64,000 nt of DNA. It comes from Gammaproteobacteria bacterium UBA2679 (GTDB taxonomy: Bacteria; Pseudomonadota; Gammaproteobacteria; Pseudomonadales; Oleiphilaceae). Location: contig DEMD01000009.1 in the NCBI GenBank assembly GCA_002354735.1, positions 1 to 64,000 of the forward strand. The letters run 5' to 3'. The notes below the pieces were generated by a model. It did not search any database. It was not told where the DNA came from and saw nothing but the letters and a program-made list of their open reading frames with translations. The stretch's first letter is position 1. Each line of letters begins with the position of its first letter. The translations under genes and the position numbers were made by a program. Positions 42,277-51,789 of this stretch are shown here, piece after piece.

Positions 42277-44382
42277 GTGAAGGCAATGGAGAAACTATTG
42301 GCGGCCGCTATTTCTGGTATTATTTCCATACATGCCGCTCAGGCCTGGGGCAACGATGTGGAGGGGCAATGGGGGCCGACCATCGGCTGGAATATTATTC
42401 CGATCCACAGTGTGCTCACGCCTCAGGGACATGTTCTGAGCTTCGGCACGGACAAGGCGGGCAACCAGATGGGCGGCCTCTATTATGACCTGTGGGACCC
42501 AGCAAAAGGCACTGGACCTGACGCGCACCAGTTGCTGCCCAACCACTCCCCCACGGATCTGTTCTGTGCGGCGCAGGTGGTCCTGCCTGCGACAGGTGAA
42601 GTCATGATGTCAGGCGGTGATAACAATGCGGGGGGCATCGCGGCCAATCCTAACACCACCCTTTTTGACGGCGCGCTGAAGACCATGACTGACGGTGGCG
42701 TGAAGATGGCGTTTCCGCGGTGGTATCCAACGAATACCACCTTGCCGGATGGTGATGTGCTTGTTCAGGGTGGCAGTGCAGTCGGCGTTGATGGCCCGGG
42801 TATCATCACGCCAGAGGTCTACAATCGTGAAAAAGGCTGGCGTAGTCTCTTCGGCGCCACCAGCCAACTGGCCTACGACAACGGCTTCAACGAGTGGTGG
42901 TACCCGCGATCCTGGGTACTGTCAAATGGCCAGATTTTCAACCTGAGCGGGCCTGCGATGTTCTTCATCGAACATGAGGGCGATGGTGCCATTCAGATGG
43001 CAGGCACCTTCAAGGGCGATAACAAGGGTGCAACATCCACAGCTCTGATGTACCGTCCCGACAGAATTCTACAGGTGGGCGGTGGTGCGCCTTCTGATCT
43101 TCAAAAACATATTGATGGGTCTAACAAGGCGACTAAGCTATCGTTCGTCCCCGAGAGCGAGGCGAGTGAGCGCCTGAAAGTTGTCACCGAGCCAGCTGCC
43201 CCGATGAACTATAAGCGTCACTGGGCAACATCCACAATGTTGCCTGATGGGCGGGTGCTCGTGACCGGGGGTGCTCATCGAAACAACCTGCTGGATGGCG
43301 AAGGTCCTGCCTTGCATGCTGAGTTATGGGATCCGGACTCGGATAGCTGGCGCGTGCTTGCGGCTGAACAACATGCGAGGCTGTATCATTCGACGGCCAT
43401 TCTGTTGCCGGATGCCACCGTGCTTAGTGGGGGTGGCGGTTCGCCTGGCCCGTGGGTTAATGGCAAGGAGCTCAGGAACTTCAATGCCCAGATTTTCAAG
43501 CCGCCGTATCTGTTCGACGGTGAGGCACTGGCGCCGCGCCCGACCTATGCGGTTGGCACACAAAGCCTCACCTACGGCGGAACCCTAGGCTTGAGTTATG
43601 AGTCGGCAAAGCCTATCGCAAGGGTGACCCTGCTCAAGACTGGTGCAGTCACGCACTCCTTCAACAATGATCAGTGGTTTCTCGAGCTGGGTTTTACCGC
43701 TACTGCGCCCAACGAGCTGGAAATAGCACTGCCGGACAATAGCCGCCTGGCTACGCCCGGCTTTTACATGCTCTTCCTCATAGACGATGCCGGCGTGCCA
43801 TCAAAGGCCAGAATCTTTCACTTCGCGCCGCCGGACACCCAGCCAGACGAGCAGGACCTGATTATCGATGGTGGCTTCGAGTATCCGACGCTTAGCGAGG
43901 ATGGTAGCGGTGAATGGCGGGATTTTTCAGCGGGTACGACTTTCGGTGCCTGGACCGTAGAGAGCGGCTCAATCAGTCTGCATCTCAACAGCCATCGTGG
44001 CCTTGGCAAAGGCGCAAGTGGACTTCAGCATCTCGACCTGAACGGCCACGCCCCCGGTGAGGCTTCACAGGTGCTCAAAGGCCTGACGATCGGACGACGC
44101 TATAAAGTAGATTTCAGTTACGCGCGGCATGATTATGCGGGCCAGGGGCTTGCGCTCGGCATTTCCATAGCTGAGCATAAGCAGAGGATTGCTGTTACCA
44201 ACGCAGGTTCAGATCATTGGCTGCGCGGCACGCTTGAGTTTGAAGCGAGTGCGGCAGAAGAGCGGCTCGTTTTCAGCGGCCTTGGTGGCCGCGATTGCTG
44301 CGGAGTGCTGCTCGACGACATTTCGGTGACCCCCTCTGCCAGTGGCGGCGTAGAGAACTCCAAGACACCTGGGGAATATTGA
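42277..44382 (+). CDS. Secreted copper-radical oxidase (galactose/glyoxal oxidase type) with C-terminal DUF642-like domain
   Basis: 701 residues. Signal peptide with cleavage near AQA-W (residue 23/24). A kelch propeller (about 40-415) and a DUF1929 domain (about 420-515) form a galactose-oxidase-like enzyme. All copper ligands and radical residues can be aligned to fungal galactose oxidase: Cys97 (LFCAAQVVLP) and Tyr150 (FPRWYPT) for the thioether cofactor, Tyr370-His371 (ARLYHSTAILLPD) and His460 (AVTHSFNNDQ). It should oxidise alcohols or aldehydes to give H2O2. Residues of about 525-690 begin IDGGFEYP and end LLDDISVTP, resembling DUF642/carbohydrate-binding modules. It lies 41 bases after SCO1, and its TGA overlaps the DehI-like start by one base. 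The substrate is unknown. Confidence 0.9.
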   Translation: MKAMEKLLAAAISGIISIHAAQAWGNDVEGQWGPTIGWNIIPIHSVLTPQGHVLSFGTDKAGNQMGGLYYDLWDPAKGTGPDAHQLLPNHSPTDLFCAAQVVLPATGEVMMSGGDNNAGGIAANPNTTLFDGALKTMTDGGVKMAFPRWYPTNTTLPDGDVLVQGGSAVGVDGPGIITPEVYNREKGWRSLFGATSQLAYDNGFNEWWYPRSWVLSNGQIFNLSGPAMFFIEHEGDGAIQMAGTFKGDNKGATSTALMYRPDRILQVGGGAPSDLQKHIDGSNKATKLSFVPESEASERLKVVTEPAAPMNYKRHWATSTMLPDGRVLVTGGAHRNNLLDGEGPALHAELWDPDSDSWRVLAAEQHARLYHSTAILLPDATVLSGGGGSPGPWVNGKELRNFNAQIFKPPYLFDGEALAPRPTYAVGTQSLTYGGTLGLSYESAKPIARVTLLKTGAVTHSFNNDQWFLELGFTATAPNELEIALPDNSRLATPGFYMLFLIDDAGVPSKARIFHFAPPDTQPDEQDLIIDGGFEYPTLSEDGSGEWRDFSAGTTFGAWTVESGSISLHLNSHRGLGKGASGLQHLDLNGHAPGEASQVLKGLTIGRRYKVDFSYARHDYAGQGLALGISIAEHKQRIAVTNAGSDHWLRGTLEFEASAAEERLVFSGLGGRDCCGVLLDDISVTPSASGGVENSKTPGEY

Positions 44383-45278
44383 TGGATAAGCAAACGGAAG
44401 ACGCCACCGAGCGTGGTTTGAAACTGGCTGCAGACTTGCCTGATCTCACAATGGAGCAGGTCGATGATTGCCTGCAGGCGATATATGAGGATATTCAGCA
44501 GTCGCTTCGGGTACCCATCGTCAACCAGCTCTTCAGGACGCTGGCAAATTATCCTGACTTTCTGGAGCAGGCCTGGCGGGCGGTCAAGCCTGTGGTTCGC
44601 TCTGTCGCCTTCGAACGCGCGGCAGACGATCTTCGGCAGAAGGCCGTATTGGATGCAGCGCCTGCAACCACCTCGCTAGGCGTATCCGGCATCATGAATG
44701 CCGATAAGCTGATCGATTTCAACGATACCATTCACTATGTGCTACCGAAGCTGCTGCTTATTTCAGCGGCGTTCAACGAATGTGCCTTTGGCGATAGACT
44801 GGGCAATGCAGCGTTCTCCCTCAACGAAATAGCTGATCTGCCACGAGGCATCGCTGATGGCACTGGCAAGGTGGAGCTGGTCGACCCTGCTGAGGCAGAT
44901 GCTGCGCTGCAAGCGCTGTTCGAGAGAATCCGCCAGGATCACGGGCATCCGATGGTCTCCTCTTACTACCGGGGCATCGCGCAGTGGCCGGACTTCCTCG
45001 ATAGCGCCTGGCGACTCGTTGGCCAGGAAGTGGTTTCGCAGGAGTACCGTGACAGGCGCTCACGGCTGGTCGATGCCGCACAGGCCCATGTCCGCAGCTG
45101 GCCGCTAGGCCGAATCGACGTGCAGGCCGGGCAGCAGTCGGACATTCAGGATATCCTGGCAGGCTTTCAGTTGAAGTTCATCCCAGAAATGTTGCTGGAT
45201 GTGGTGTTGATCAAGGCGCTTCTAGAGGGCAAGGCTGGCGCAAGGCATTCCCGGTTCAGCGTGGCTGACGAAGTCTAG
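44382..45278 (+). CDS. DehI-like (halocarboxylic acid dehydrogenase family) helical repeat protein
   Basis: 298 residues from ATG 44382, which overlaps the preceding TGA (TGATG) and has GGGGA upstream. It consists of two related halves: IYEDIQQSLRVPIVNQLFRT with ANYPDFLEQAWRAVKPVV, and LFERIRQDHGHPMVSSYYRG with AQWPDFLDSAWRLVGQEVV. This is the internal pseudo-repeat of DehI, the group I 2-haloacid dehalogenase. The second half would bear the catalytic Asp in DehI, but I cannot confirm that residue from sequence alone. Many relatives may not be dehalogenases. Linkage to a copper oxidase suggests that it acts on, or protects from, a product of that enzyme; this is speculative. Confidence 0.75.
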   Translation: MDKQTEDATERGLKLAADLPDLTMEQVDDCLQAIYEDIQQSLRVPIVNQLFRTLANYPDFLEQAWRAVKPVVRSVAFERAADDLRQKAVLDAAPATTSLGVSGIMNADKLIDFNDTIHYVLPKLLLISAAFNECAFGDRLGNAAFSLNEIADLPRGIADGTGKVELVDPAEADAALQALFERIRQDHGHPMVSSYYRGIAQWPDFLDSAWRLVGQEVVSQEYRDRRSRLVDAAQAHVRSWPLGRIDVQAGQQSDIQDILAGFQLKFIPEMLLDVVLIKALLEGKAGARHSRFSVADEV

Positions 45279-45313
45279 TGCCCGGTCCAGTCAGTTATGG
45301 CTAAACGTCTTTG

Positions 45314-46717
45314 ATGCAGGATCTCCCTTCCCGCCCTTATCGCCGTGGCACATGCCCCGGCGTGGGTTCATCGATGTCAACTGGAGACGGTCTGCTGTCG
45401 CGAGTGCGGGTGCCTGGCGGGCGGCTCCAGGCGAAGCACTTGGCTTTTATTTCGACGCTTGCTGCGCAACATGGTCAGGCAGTACTGGAGCTCACCCGGC
45501 GCGGTAATCTGCAACTCCGCGGTCTTGCTCCTGAAACTGATGCGAGCGTAAGCGCTGCCCTGATAGCACAGGGTCTGGCAGTAGCACCCGCTGAGGCTGA
45601 GGCCTCACGGAACACCCTCAGTTCTCCGGCGGCAGACCTGGACCCCTACGCGCTCGCGGACCCTTGGCCCCTGGCGCTGGCGCTAGACAAGGCAATGGTA
45701 AAGGATACTGCCTTCCGAGCTCTGCCGACGAAGTTTCGCCTGCTACTCAATGGTGGCGGTGTTGCCCACCTGGCAGCTGAAGACGCTGATATACGCGCTG
45801 ACGCCATAATGAGCCCTGATGGGCTCAGATACCGCTTGTCAGTGGCGGGTACAGCCTACAGCTCAAAGCGGCTTGGCCTATGTGCGCCAGAACATACAGT
45901 GAAGGCGCTACTCGCACTGACTCATCATTTTATCGAGCGTAATAGCGCGCTGCCCACGCGAGGCAGACGCCTGCTCCACGTACTCGGAGAGGTCCCCCTG
46001 CACGAGTTTCAGGCTGTGGTCGCACCCTGGCTGCAGCCTTCAGATACGCCCTTTGCTACGAATCCTTCGCTCGGTCCAGATCCAGGCACAGTAATAGGTG
46101 CGCAAAACGGCTGGTTCGGTGCAGGGGTGCCCTTTGGAGAGCTATCTGCGGAAACTGCCCAGGCGCTGGCTGATCTTGCGGAAACTCACGCTGCCGGGCA
46201 GTTGAGACTGACGCCCTGGCGACAGATTCTACTGCCCGGCGCGGGTGCTGAGCTTGCTGGTGCATTGAACTCGCTGGGGCTCATTACAGAGCCAGATGAC
46301 GCCCGCCTCTCGGCCACCGCCTGCCCAGGCGCGCCCGCCTGCAACTCGGGCAGCAGCAGCACTAGAACAGATGCACTTGGCTGGGCCCGTGCTGTGCCCG
46401 CACTCTTCGATGGTGAACTGACTATTCATATATCAGGCTGCGGCAAAGGTTGTGCGCATCCACTAACCAACCCACTCACCTTGACGGCTCGAGCGGGCTT
46501 ATATGATCTCATCGTCAATGATCGCGCTGATCCTGCTCACGAAGTAAACACGGTATTGACGGGCCTGACGCCGGCCGATGTGGAAGCCAGACTCCAACTG
46601 CTCTCCAGGATATTGCATAAGGCCCGGCAAGCAGACGAGACGCTCTCACAGTTGATCATGCGCCTGGATGCCAGACTTTTGCGACAGGCATTGCTCGCCG
46701 ACGCTTCAGTTGCTTGA
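45314..46717 (+). CDS. cobG: Precorrin-3B synthase CobG
   Basis: 467 residues from ATG 45314 (a TTG at 45311 is an alternative). It belongs to the nitrite/sulfite-reductase fold. Two ferredoxin-like repeats are followed by the iron-sulfur motifs ATACPGAPACNSG and ISGCGKGCAHP, four cysteines for a [4Fe-4S] centre. CobG uses O2 to oxidise precorrin-3A to precorrin-3B, so its presence means the aerobic, late-cobalt B12 pathway. It is on the plus strand, converging with cobM with 19 bases between the stops, and not under the riboswitch found at 56 kb. Confidence 0.93.
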   Translation: MQDLPSRPYRRGTCPGVGSSMSTGDGLLSRVRVPGGRLQAKHLAFISTLAAQHGQAVLELTRRGNLQLRGLAPETDASVSAALIAQGLAVAPAEAEASRNTLSSPAADLDPYALADPWPLALALDKAMVKDTAFRALPTKFRLLLNGGGVAHLAAEDADIRADAIMSPDGLRYRLSVAGTAYSSKRLGLCAPEHTVKALLALTHHFIERNSALPTRGRRLLHVLGEVPLHEFQAVVAPWLQPSDTPFATNPSLGPDPGTVIGAQNGWFGAGVPFGELSAETAQALADLAETHAAGQLRLTPWRQILLPGAGAELAGALNSLGLITEPDDARLSATACPGAPACNSGSSSTRTDALGWARAVPALFDGELTIHISGCGKGCAHPLTNPLTLTARAGLYDLIVNDRADPAHEVNTVLTGLTPADVEARLQLLSRILHKARQADETLSQLIMRLDARLLRQALLADASVA

Positions 46718-46736
46718 GCGGTGAGCCTGGTCCGGA

Positions 46737-47492
46737 TCAATCTGCACGGAACAGCCGCTGGTGTCGTAGATCGTAGAGTGCGCTGTCGCGGAATCCTGAC
46801 TCGCCCAATGCCCGCCCCACTAAAATCAGCGCGGTGCGTTTTTCGGGAATACCGTCCACCTGCGCTGCAATGTCGTGGAGCCGTCCGCGCAGTATCTGCT
46901 CGTCCGGATGCGTTGCACGAAAGACTATGGCCACGGGGCAATCTCCACCATAGAACGGCGACAGACGCTTGACGACCTCGCCGATAGCATGCAGGGAGAG
47001 ATGAATGGCCAGGGTAGCACCCGTAGCTGCATAGGCCTCGAGGGTTTCGCCTGGCGGCATGGCCGAAGCGCGGCCCTGGGTGCGAGTCAGCACCAGCGTC
47101 TGTGCCACCTCAGGCAACGTTAGCTCAAGCCCCAATACAGCCGCCGCTGCAGAGAAAGCCGGCACGCCTGGCGTGAGTTGATACGGGATCCCGAGCACCC
47201 TGAGGCGCCGTAGCTGTTCAGCCACTGCTGAATAGATTGCCAGGTCGCCGGAATGAAGGCGCGCTACATCCTGTCCACGCTCGTGAGCCTTCCGCATGGC
47301 GTCAATGATCGCATCCAGTGTCATTCCAGCGGTATTGATGCGTACTGCATCGGCCGCGGTATGAGCAAGTATTTCCTGCGGAATTATTGATCCGGCATAG
47401 AGGCAGACAGGACAGCGTGCGATGAGATCACGTGCACGCAGGGTGATAAGATCAGGCGCACCGGGTCCGGCGCCGATGAAGTGTATGGTCAT
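46737..47492 (-). CDS. cobM: Precorrin-4 C11-methyltransferase CobM
   Basis: 251-residue SAM-dependent tetrapyrrole methylase. It begins [20 protein letters not shown] and carries [27 protein letters not shown] and [12 protein letters not shown], which match CobM/CbiF. The start at 47492 overlaps the cobL stop as ATGA. The open frame extends far upstream in the shadow of cobL; that extension is not part of the gene. It methylates C11 of precorrin-4 to give precorrin-5. Confidence 0.95.
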   Translation of the reverse strand: MTIHFIGAGPGAPDLITLRARDLIARCPVCLYAGSIIPQEILAHTAADAVRINTAGMTLDAIIDAMRKAHERGQDVARLHSGDLAIYSAVAEQLRRLRVLGIPYQLTPGVPAFSAAAAVLGLELTLPEVAQTLVLTRTQGRASAMPPGETLEAYAATGATLAIHLSLHAIGEVVKRLSPFYGGDCPVAIVFRATHPDEQILRGRLHDIAAQVDGIPEKRTALILVGRALGESGFRDSALYDLRHQRLFRAD

Positions 47493-48781
47493 ATCGGATT
47501 TCCGGAATAAAAATCGGCCTGTTTTGGCCGCGCCACCCGGGCGTGCCACAGAGTGATGGTTCGCAACGGACGCCAGCCGGTGAAGCGGCCCAGCGCTTCG
47601 GACCTTTCCACAGCGAGCCGAACCAGAGCGCCACCGTAGCGAGCCCTTGCAGCGATGAGCGCGGCTTCGCCTTCTGCCGTCACAGCGCCGGCGACGCAGC
47701 GACCGCCCTCGGAAAGCGCCTGCCAGCACAGATCCAAGAGCTTCGCTTCGGTAATGCCGCCGCCGATGAAGATTGCGTCGGGTTTCACAAGCCCGCTGAG
47801 CGCCGCCGGCGTGCGCCCGGCTATGCACTGCAGATGACCTACGCCAAAGGACTGCGCATTCGCCATGATCTGAGCAACGCGCTTCTCCTGTACCTCTACG
47901 GCCGTAGCCGTATTGGCTGCATCTGCCAGCAGCCACTCAATCGACACTGCGCCTGAACCAGCGCCGAGGTCCCATAGATGCTCGCCACCTCTTGGCGCCA
48001 GATAGGCCAGGATGACCGCGCGAATTTCGCGCTTTGAGATCTGCCCATCGTGAGTGAATTCGTTCTCGTCCCTCCCCGGCACCCGAGAGCATCCATGACC
48101 AGCGAGCCTGCTGCGGCACTCGATCGCCAGGGTATTCAGCTTATGCACCGCGGTATATCCCCAGGCGCTGGCAGTGCGTTCACAGCGTGTTTCTGATGCA
48201 CCACCCATCGACTGCAGTGCCACCATCTGGCTGTCACCATAGCCCGTGCTCACCAGCAAGCGTGCAACCCTGGCAGGACTGTTTCCGTCCTCACTGAGAA
48301 CCAGCAGTCGGCGCCCTGGAGATAGCACGGCACGGAGTCGATCAATATCGCGAGCTACGACAGAGAAACAATGACAGTCCTGGAGAGGCCAGCCCATCCG
48401 CGCCGCCGCCAGCGAAAACGCTGACGGGCCCGGCAGGCTTCGCATGGCGCCCGCAGGCAGATAGCGGGACAATGTTGCACCAATACCGAACCAGAAGGGA
48501 TCGCCGCTTGCAAGCACGCAGACTGGCCGGCCGGCATAGGTCATCAATTCTTCGAGGCCTGCCTGGATTGGAGACGGCCAGGCTTTCCTCACCTGACCGG
48601 CGACTTCCGGCACGTAGGCCAGATGGCGCGCGCCGCCAAAGAGTACCTCAGCCCCCAGTACAGCGGCCCGCGCATCTTCGGCAAGACCGGCCCAACCCGC
48701 CTCACTCAGCCCCACCAGGGTGAGCCAGCCCTCTTCTGACGTCGTTTCCGCATAGGCGGGAGACGTCTGTTGATTCTTCAT
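47489..48781 (-). CDS. cobL: Precorrin-6Y C5,15-methyltransferase (decarboxylating) CobL, CbiE-CbiT fusion
   Basis: 430 residues with two domains. Residues of about 20-215 are a CbiE-like methylase ([42 protein letters not shown]). Residues of about 235-420 are a CbiT-like methyltransferase with [18 protein letters not shown] and [16 protein letters not shown]. It methylates C5 and C15 and decarboxylates the C12 acetate. It forms a two-gene minus-strand unit with cobM and is divergent from cobK, with 41 bases between the starts. Confidence 0.95.
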   Translation of the reverse strand: MKNQQTSPAYAETTSEEGWLTLVGLSEAGWAGLAEDARAAVLGAEVLFGGARHLAYVPEVAGQVRKAWPSPIQAGLEELMTYAGRPVCVLASGDPFWFGIGATLSRYLPAGAMRSLPGPSAFSLAAARMGWPLQDCHCFSVVARDIDRLRAVLSPGRRLLVLSEDGNSPARVARLLVSTGYGDSQMVALQSMGGASETRCERTASAWGYTAVHKLNTLAIECRSRLAGHGCSRVPGRDENEFTHDGQISKREIRAVILAYLAPRGGEHLWDLGAGSGAVSIEWLLADAANTATAVEVQEKRVAQIMANAQSFGVGHLQCIAGRTPAALSGLVKPDAIFIGGGITEAKLLDLCWQALSEGGRCVAGAVTAEGEAALIAARARYGGALVRLAVERSEALGRFTGWRPLRTITLWHARVARPKQADFYSGNPI

Positions 48782-48822
48782 TATAAAATACCGCTCCTGA
48801 TATCACTGATGGCGAGCTGCCA

Positions 48823-49575
48823 ATGCATGTACTTATTCTTGGTGGCACACGTGATGCCATGAACCTGGCCGCAGTGCTTCTGCACGATCCTCGCTTCGAG
48901 GCTACTTATTCGCTGGCAGGACGTACACGTCGTCCCCTGCCCTCGGGACTGCCGACACGCCGCGGCGGATTCGGCGGCATCGCCGGCCTGGTCCAATGGC
49001 TGCAGGACCATGGTGCCGCCGCCGTGGTGGACGCCACCCACCCTTTCGCGGCACAAATGTCAGCCAACGCCGTGGCGGCCTGCCGCATGACAGGTTTGCC
49101 CCTGCTGCGGCTGGGACGGCCAGCCTGGACGCCTGTGGACGGCGACCACTGGTACGATGTCCCCGACCTCGATGCGGCCGCTGTGCGACTCGGCGAAGTG
49201 ACCGAGCCCGGGCAGAACGTCCTGCTGACTACCGGCGGCACGACCCTCCGGCATTTCGAGTCGATGGCCGGCCTGCATTTTGTCGTTCGCTGCGTCGATC
49301 CGCCTGAGCCTCCGCCAGCTTTTGCCAGCTGGACATTGATCACTGACCGCGGCCCTTTCGATCTGGCCGGCGAGCAGGCACTGCTATCAAGGTATGGCAT
49401 CGATATTGTCGTGACCAAGAACTCCGGCGGGCTCGCCGCACAGCCAAAGCTGGGCGCAGCCCGGCATGCTGGCTTGCCCGTCATCATGGTTGAACGTCCA
49501 GAGCTACCATCAGCCGACCACGAGCTTTACAGTGTGGAGGACGTGATCGCCAATCTTGAAGCGCTGCGGGGCTGA
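48823..49575 (+). CDS. cobK: Precorrin-6A reductase CobK
   Basis: 250 residues. It begins MHVLILGGTRDAMNLAAVL, a dinucleotide-binding start, and has AAVVDATHPFAAQMSANAV and VTKNSGGLAAQPKLGAARHA, both diagnostic for CobK/CbiJ. It reduces precorrin-6A to precorrin-6B with NADPH. It lies on the plus strand between the divergent cobL and the convergent end of cobJ, so it is read from the 41-base cobL-cobK gap. Confidence 0.94.
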   Translation: MHVLILGGTRDAMNLAAVLLHDPRFEATYSLAGRTRRPLPSGLPTRRGGFGGIAGLVQWLQDHGAAAVVDATHPFAAQMSANAVAACRMTGLPLLRLGRPAWTPVDGDHWYDVPDLDAAAVRLGEVTEPGQNVLLTTGGTTLRHFESMAGLHFVVRCVDPPEPPPAFASWTLITDRGPFDLAGEQALLSRYGIDIVVTKNSGGLAAQPKLGAARHAGLPVIMVERPELPSADHELYSVEDVIANLEALRG

Positions 49576-49597
49576 GCGGCACCCGCATCCAGCGATT

Positions 49598-50383
49598 CTA
49601 GGTCTCGGCCAATTGCTCAGGATAGTCCCTCGGGCTGTAAACCCACTGTCGTCCGCCATGCTCGAAGTTACGGGCAAGTGAGTTCCCAATCAGGACGAGC
49701 GTCTGCATGTCTACAAGTGTCGGATCAGCCGCCGCGAGCGTGGTGAAGTGCAATGATTCATCTGCCCTGCCTACGGCCCTGGCGAAAATGACCGAGGTCT
49801 CGGCTGCTTGCACTGTTCTGAGCACCTCGAGTGCCTCGCCTAACTGCCACGGTCGATGGCTGGAACGCGGGTTATAGAACGCCATGGCAAAATCGGCCTG
49901 TGCAGCCAGCGTGATGCGCTTGCGGATGACTGACCAGGGCTTGAGCACGTCGGACAAGGACATCACGCAGAAGTCGTGACCCAGTGGTGCGCCCGTTCTT
50001 GCAGCGGCCGCCTGCAATGCAGAAATACCGGGGTAAATGCCGAGCTTCACGTCCTGCCAAGCAGGTGAGGCCTTGTTGGCAAGCACTTCACAAATGGCTG
50101 CCGCCATTGCAAAAATTCCGGGATCGCCACCGGAGACAACAGCGACGTGACGGCCTTCAGCAGCAAGATCCAGCGCTTGCGCCGCTCGCACGAGCTCCAC
50201 TCGATTGTCGGATGGGTGGCAGCAATGATGTGGCTTGGCGACACGGTCGAGATAGGGGCCGTAGCCGACCAGATCAGTGGCTTCATCAATGAGTGCCGCC
50301 GTCTCCGGACTCATCCAGGCCGCACCAGCCGGGCCGGTTCCGACGACCGACAGAATGCCGCCACTGCATGCTGTAGCGCTCAT
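49598..50383 (-). CDS. cobJ: Precorrin-3B C17-methyltransferase CobJ
   Basis: 261 residues from ATG 50383, which overlaps the cobI stop as ATGA. Motifs are LSVVGTGPAGAAWMSPET, VVSGGDPGIFAMAAAI, YPGISALQAAAARTGAPLGHDFC in two overlapping parts, and FYNPRSSHRPWQL, all typical of CobJ/CbiH, which methylates C17 and contracts the ring. The frame is open further upstream, but that stretch is a shadow of cobI. It is the last gene of the riboswitch-controlled operon. Confidence 0.94.
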   Translation of the reverse strand: MSATACSGGILSVVGTGPAGAAWMSPETAALIDEATDLVGYGPYLDRVAKPHHCCHPSDNRVELVRAAQALDLAAEGRHVAVVSGGDPGIFAMAAAICEVLANKASPAWQDVKLGIYPGISALQAAAARTGAPLGHDFCVMSLSDVLKPWSVIRKRITLAAQADFAMAFYNPRSSHRPWQLGEALEVLRTVQAAETSVIFARAVGRADESLHFTTLAAADPTLVDMQTLVLIGNSLARNFEHGGRQWVYSPRDYPEQLAET

Positions 50384-51129
50384 ACACGTACACCCGGGCC
50401 GGGAATGAGTACCATCGAAAAATAAGGCGCTACGGTGTCGCCGATTTCGGAGAGTGGCGATACGCGCTGCTCTGGCATACTGGCCTTCTCCACATACCAC
50501 GCACGGTCAGCCATACCCAACTCCTCAGCCATGCGACAGATACGCCCAAGATTGGAGCCGACCTTCATGATCACGGTTGCCTTGCTGCCCGACATACTGG
50601 CCCGGAGCGATTCGTCATCGAGCGTGCCTGGAATGACAGTGAGCACATCATCGCGCATGATCAGAGGCTTTGGCAGCAGCGCCCCGCAGGCCATGACGGA
50701 GTTGACGCCAGGCACCACGGTAATTTCGAAACGTTCTTTCAGGCGCAGGAAAACGTGCATGAAGGAACCGTAGAAGAAGGCGTCGCCTTCGTTCAGCAGC
50801 GCGACGTCGTGCCCTGCCAGCAAGTGCTCGGCCACCGCCTCTGCAGCTTCATCGAAGAAAGCCTCGATCCGGTCATGATACTCCTGGCTCGTATGCGGCA
50901 GCTCAACAGTGACAGGGTAAACGAGCGCCAGCTCCTGATGCTGAGCCCCGATATGCGCTTCGCAACTGGCGCGCGCCCGTCCTTTGCTGCCGCGCTTGCA
51001 GAAATAGGCCACCACTGGGCACTCCGCCAGCAGGCGAACTGTCTTCAGGGTGAGTAGCTCGGGGTCGCCAGGTCCGGTGCCAAGGCCGTAAAGCCGTCCA
51101 GGTGCTTGTTGTGTGGTCATGGTGCTCAC
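50380..51129 (-). CDS. cobI: Precorrin-2 C20-methyltransferase CobI
   Basis: 249 residues. It carries LYGLGTGPGDPELLTLKTVR, VALLNEGDAFFYGSFMHVF and VVPGVNSVMACGALLPKPL, matching CobI/CbiL. It adds the C20 methyl group that is later lost with C20. GTG at 51129 overlaps the cobH stop as GTGA; ATG at 51120 is an alternative that would shorten it by three residues. It lies between cobH and cobJ, overlapping both. Confidence 0.94.
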   Translation of the reverse strand: MSTMTTQQAPGRLYGLGTGPGDPELLTLKTVRLLAECPVVAYFCKRGSKGRARASCEAHIGAQHQELALVYPVTVELPHTSQEYHDRIEAFFDEAAEAVAEHLLAGHDVALLNEGDAFFYGSFMHVFLRLKERFEITVVPGVNSVMACGALLPKPLIMRDDVLTVIPGTLDDESLRASMSGSKATVIMKVGSNLGRICRMAEELGMADRAWYVEKASMPEQRVSPLSEIGDTVAPYFSMVLIPGPGVRV

Positions 51130-51761
51130 TCGATGTCGCTAGCAAGGGCGTTGACCGCGGCGGCTGCCATGGCGCTGCCGCCCAATCTGCCGTGCACGGT
51201 GATGAAATGGATGCCTGGTGTGGCCGCAAGTGCCTGCTTGCTTTCCGCCGCACCAATGAAGCCAACTGGAAAACCGAGAATGGCCGCAGGTATCGGTCCG
51301 CCGGCGGCCATGAGATTCAGGAGATGGAACAGTGCTGTGGGGGCATTGCCAATCGCCACTACGGCGCCTTCAAGATCCGGCTCCCACAGATTGACGGCTG
51401 CTGCACTGCGGGTATTGCCAATCTGTGTGGCCAGTGCAGGTACCCGCGGGTCGCGCAGGGTGCAAATCACCTGGTTATTGGCGGGCAATCTGGCACGGGT
51501 GACACCATGGGCCACCATCTGGCTGTCACAAATGATGGGCTTACCCGCCTTCAGCGCCGCTCTGGCTGCCTGGCCAACGCCATCGGAGAACGCCAGGTGT
51601 TGCAGAACGTCTACCATGCCGCAGGCGTGGATGATGCGGACCGCTGGGGCTTCCATTTCAGCTGGCAGACGCGAAAGATCGGCCTCGGCCCGTATGGTGG
51701 CAAAAGAAGCCTCGTAAATGGCCGCGCCATCACGAATGTAGTCGTGCAGGTCTTTGTTCAT
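51126..51761 (-). CDS. cobH: Precorrin-8X methylmutase CobH
   Basis: 211 residues. The start DYIRDGAAIYEASFATIRAE and the HACGMVDVL motif around the catalytic histidine are typical of CobH/CbiC, as is GFPVGFIGAAESKQAL near the end. It moves the methyl group from C11 to C12 to give hydrogenobyrinic acid. It lies 28 bases after the ABC-2 permease gene and overlaps cobI. Confidence 0.95.
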   Translation of the reverse strand: MNKDLHDYIRDGAAIYEASFATIRAEADLSRLPAEMEAPAVRIIHACGMVDVLQHLAFSDGVGQAARAALKAGKPIICDSQMVAHGVTRARLPANNQVICTLRDPRVPALATQIGNTRSAAAVNLWEPDLEGAVVAIGNAPTALFHLLNLMAAGGPIPAAILGFPVGFIGAAESKQALAATPGIHFITVHGRLGGSAMAAAAVNALASDIE

Positions 51762-51789
51762 GGCTTGCTCTGTAAGATTGTAATGATAA

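Noticed and set aside
46737..47936. A 399-residue minus-strand frame that includes cobM with a long N-terminal extension
   Set aside because: The extension runs through cobL in another frame and has shadow-like Arg/Gly-rich composition. The cobM start at 47492 with an ATGA overlap is clear.
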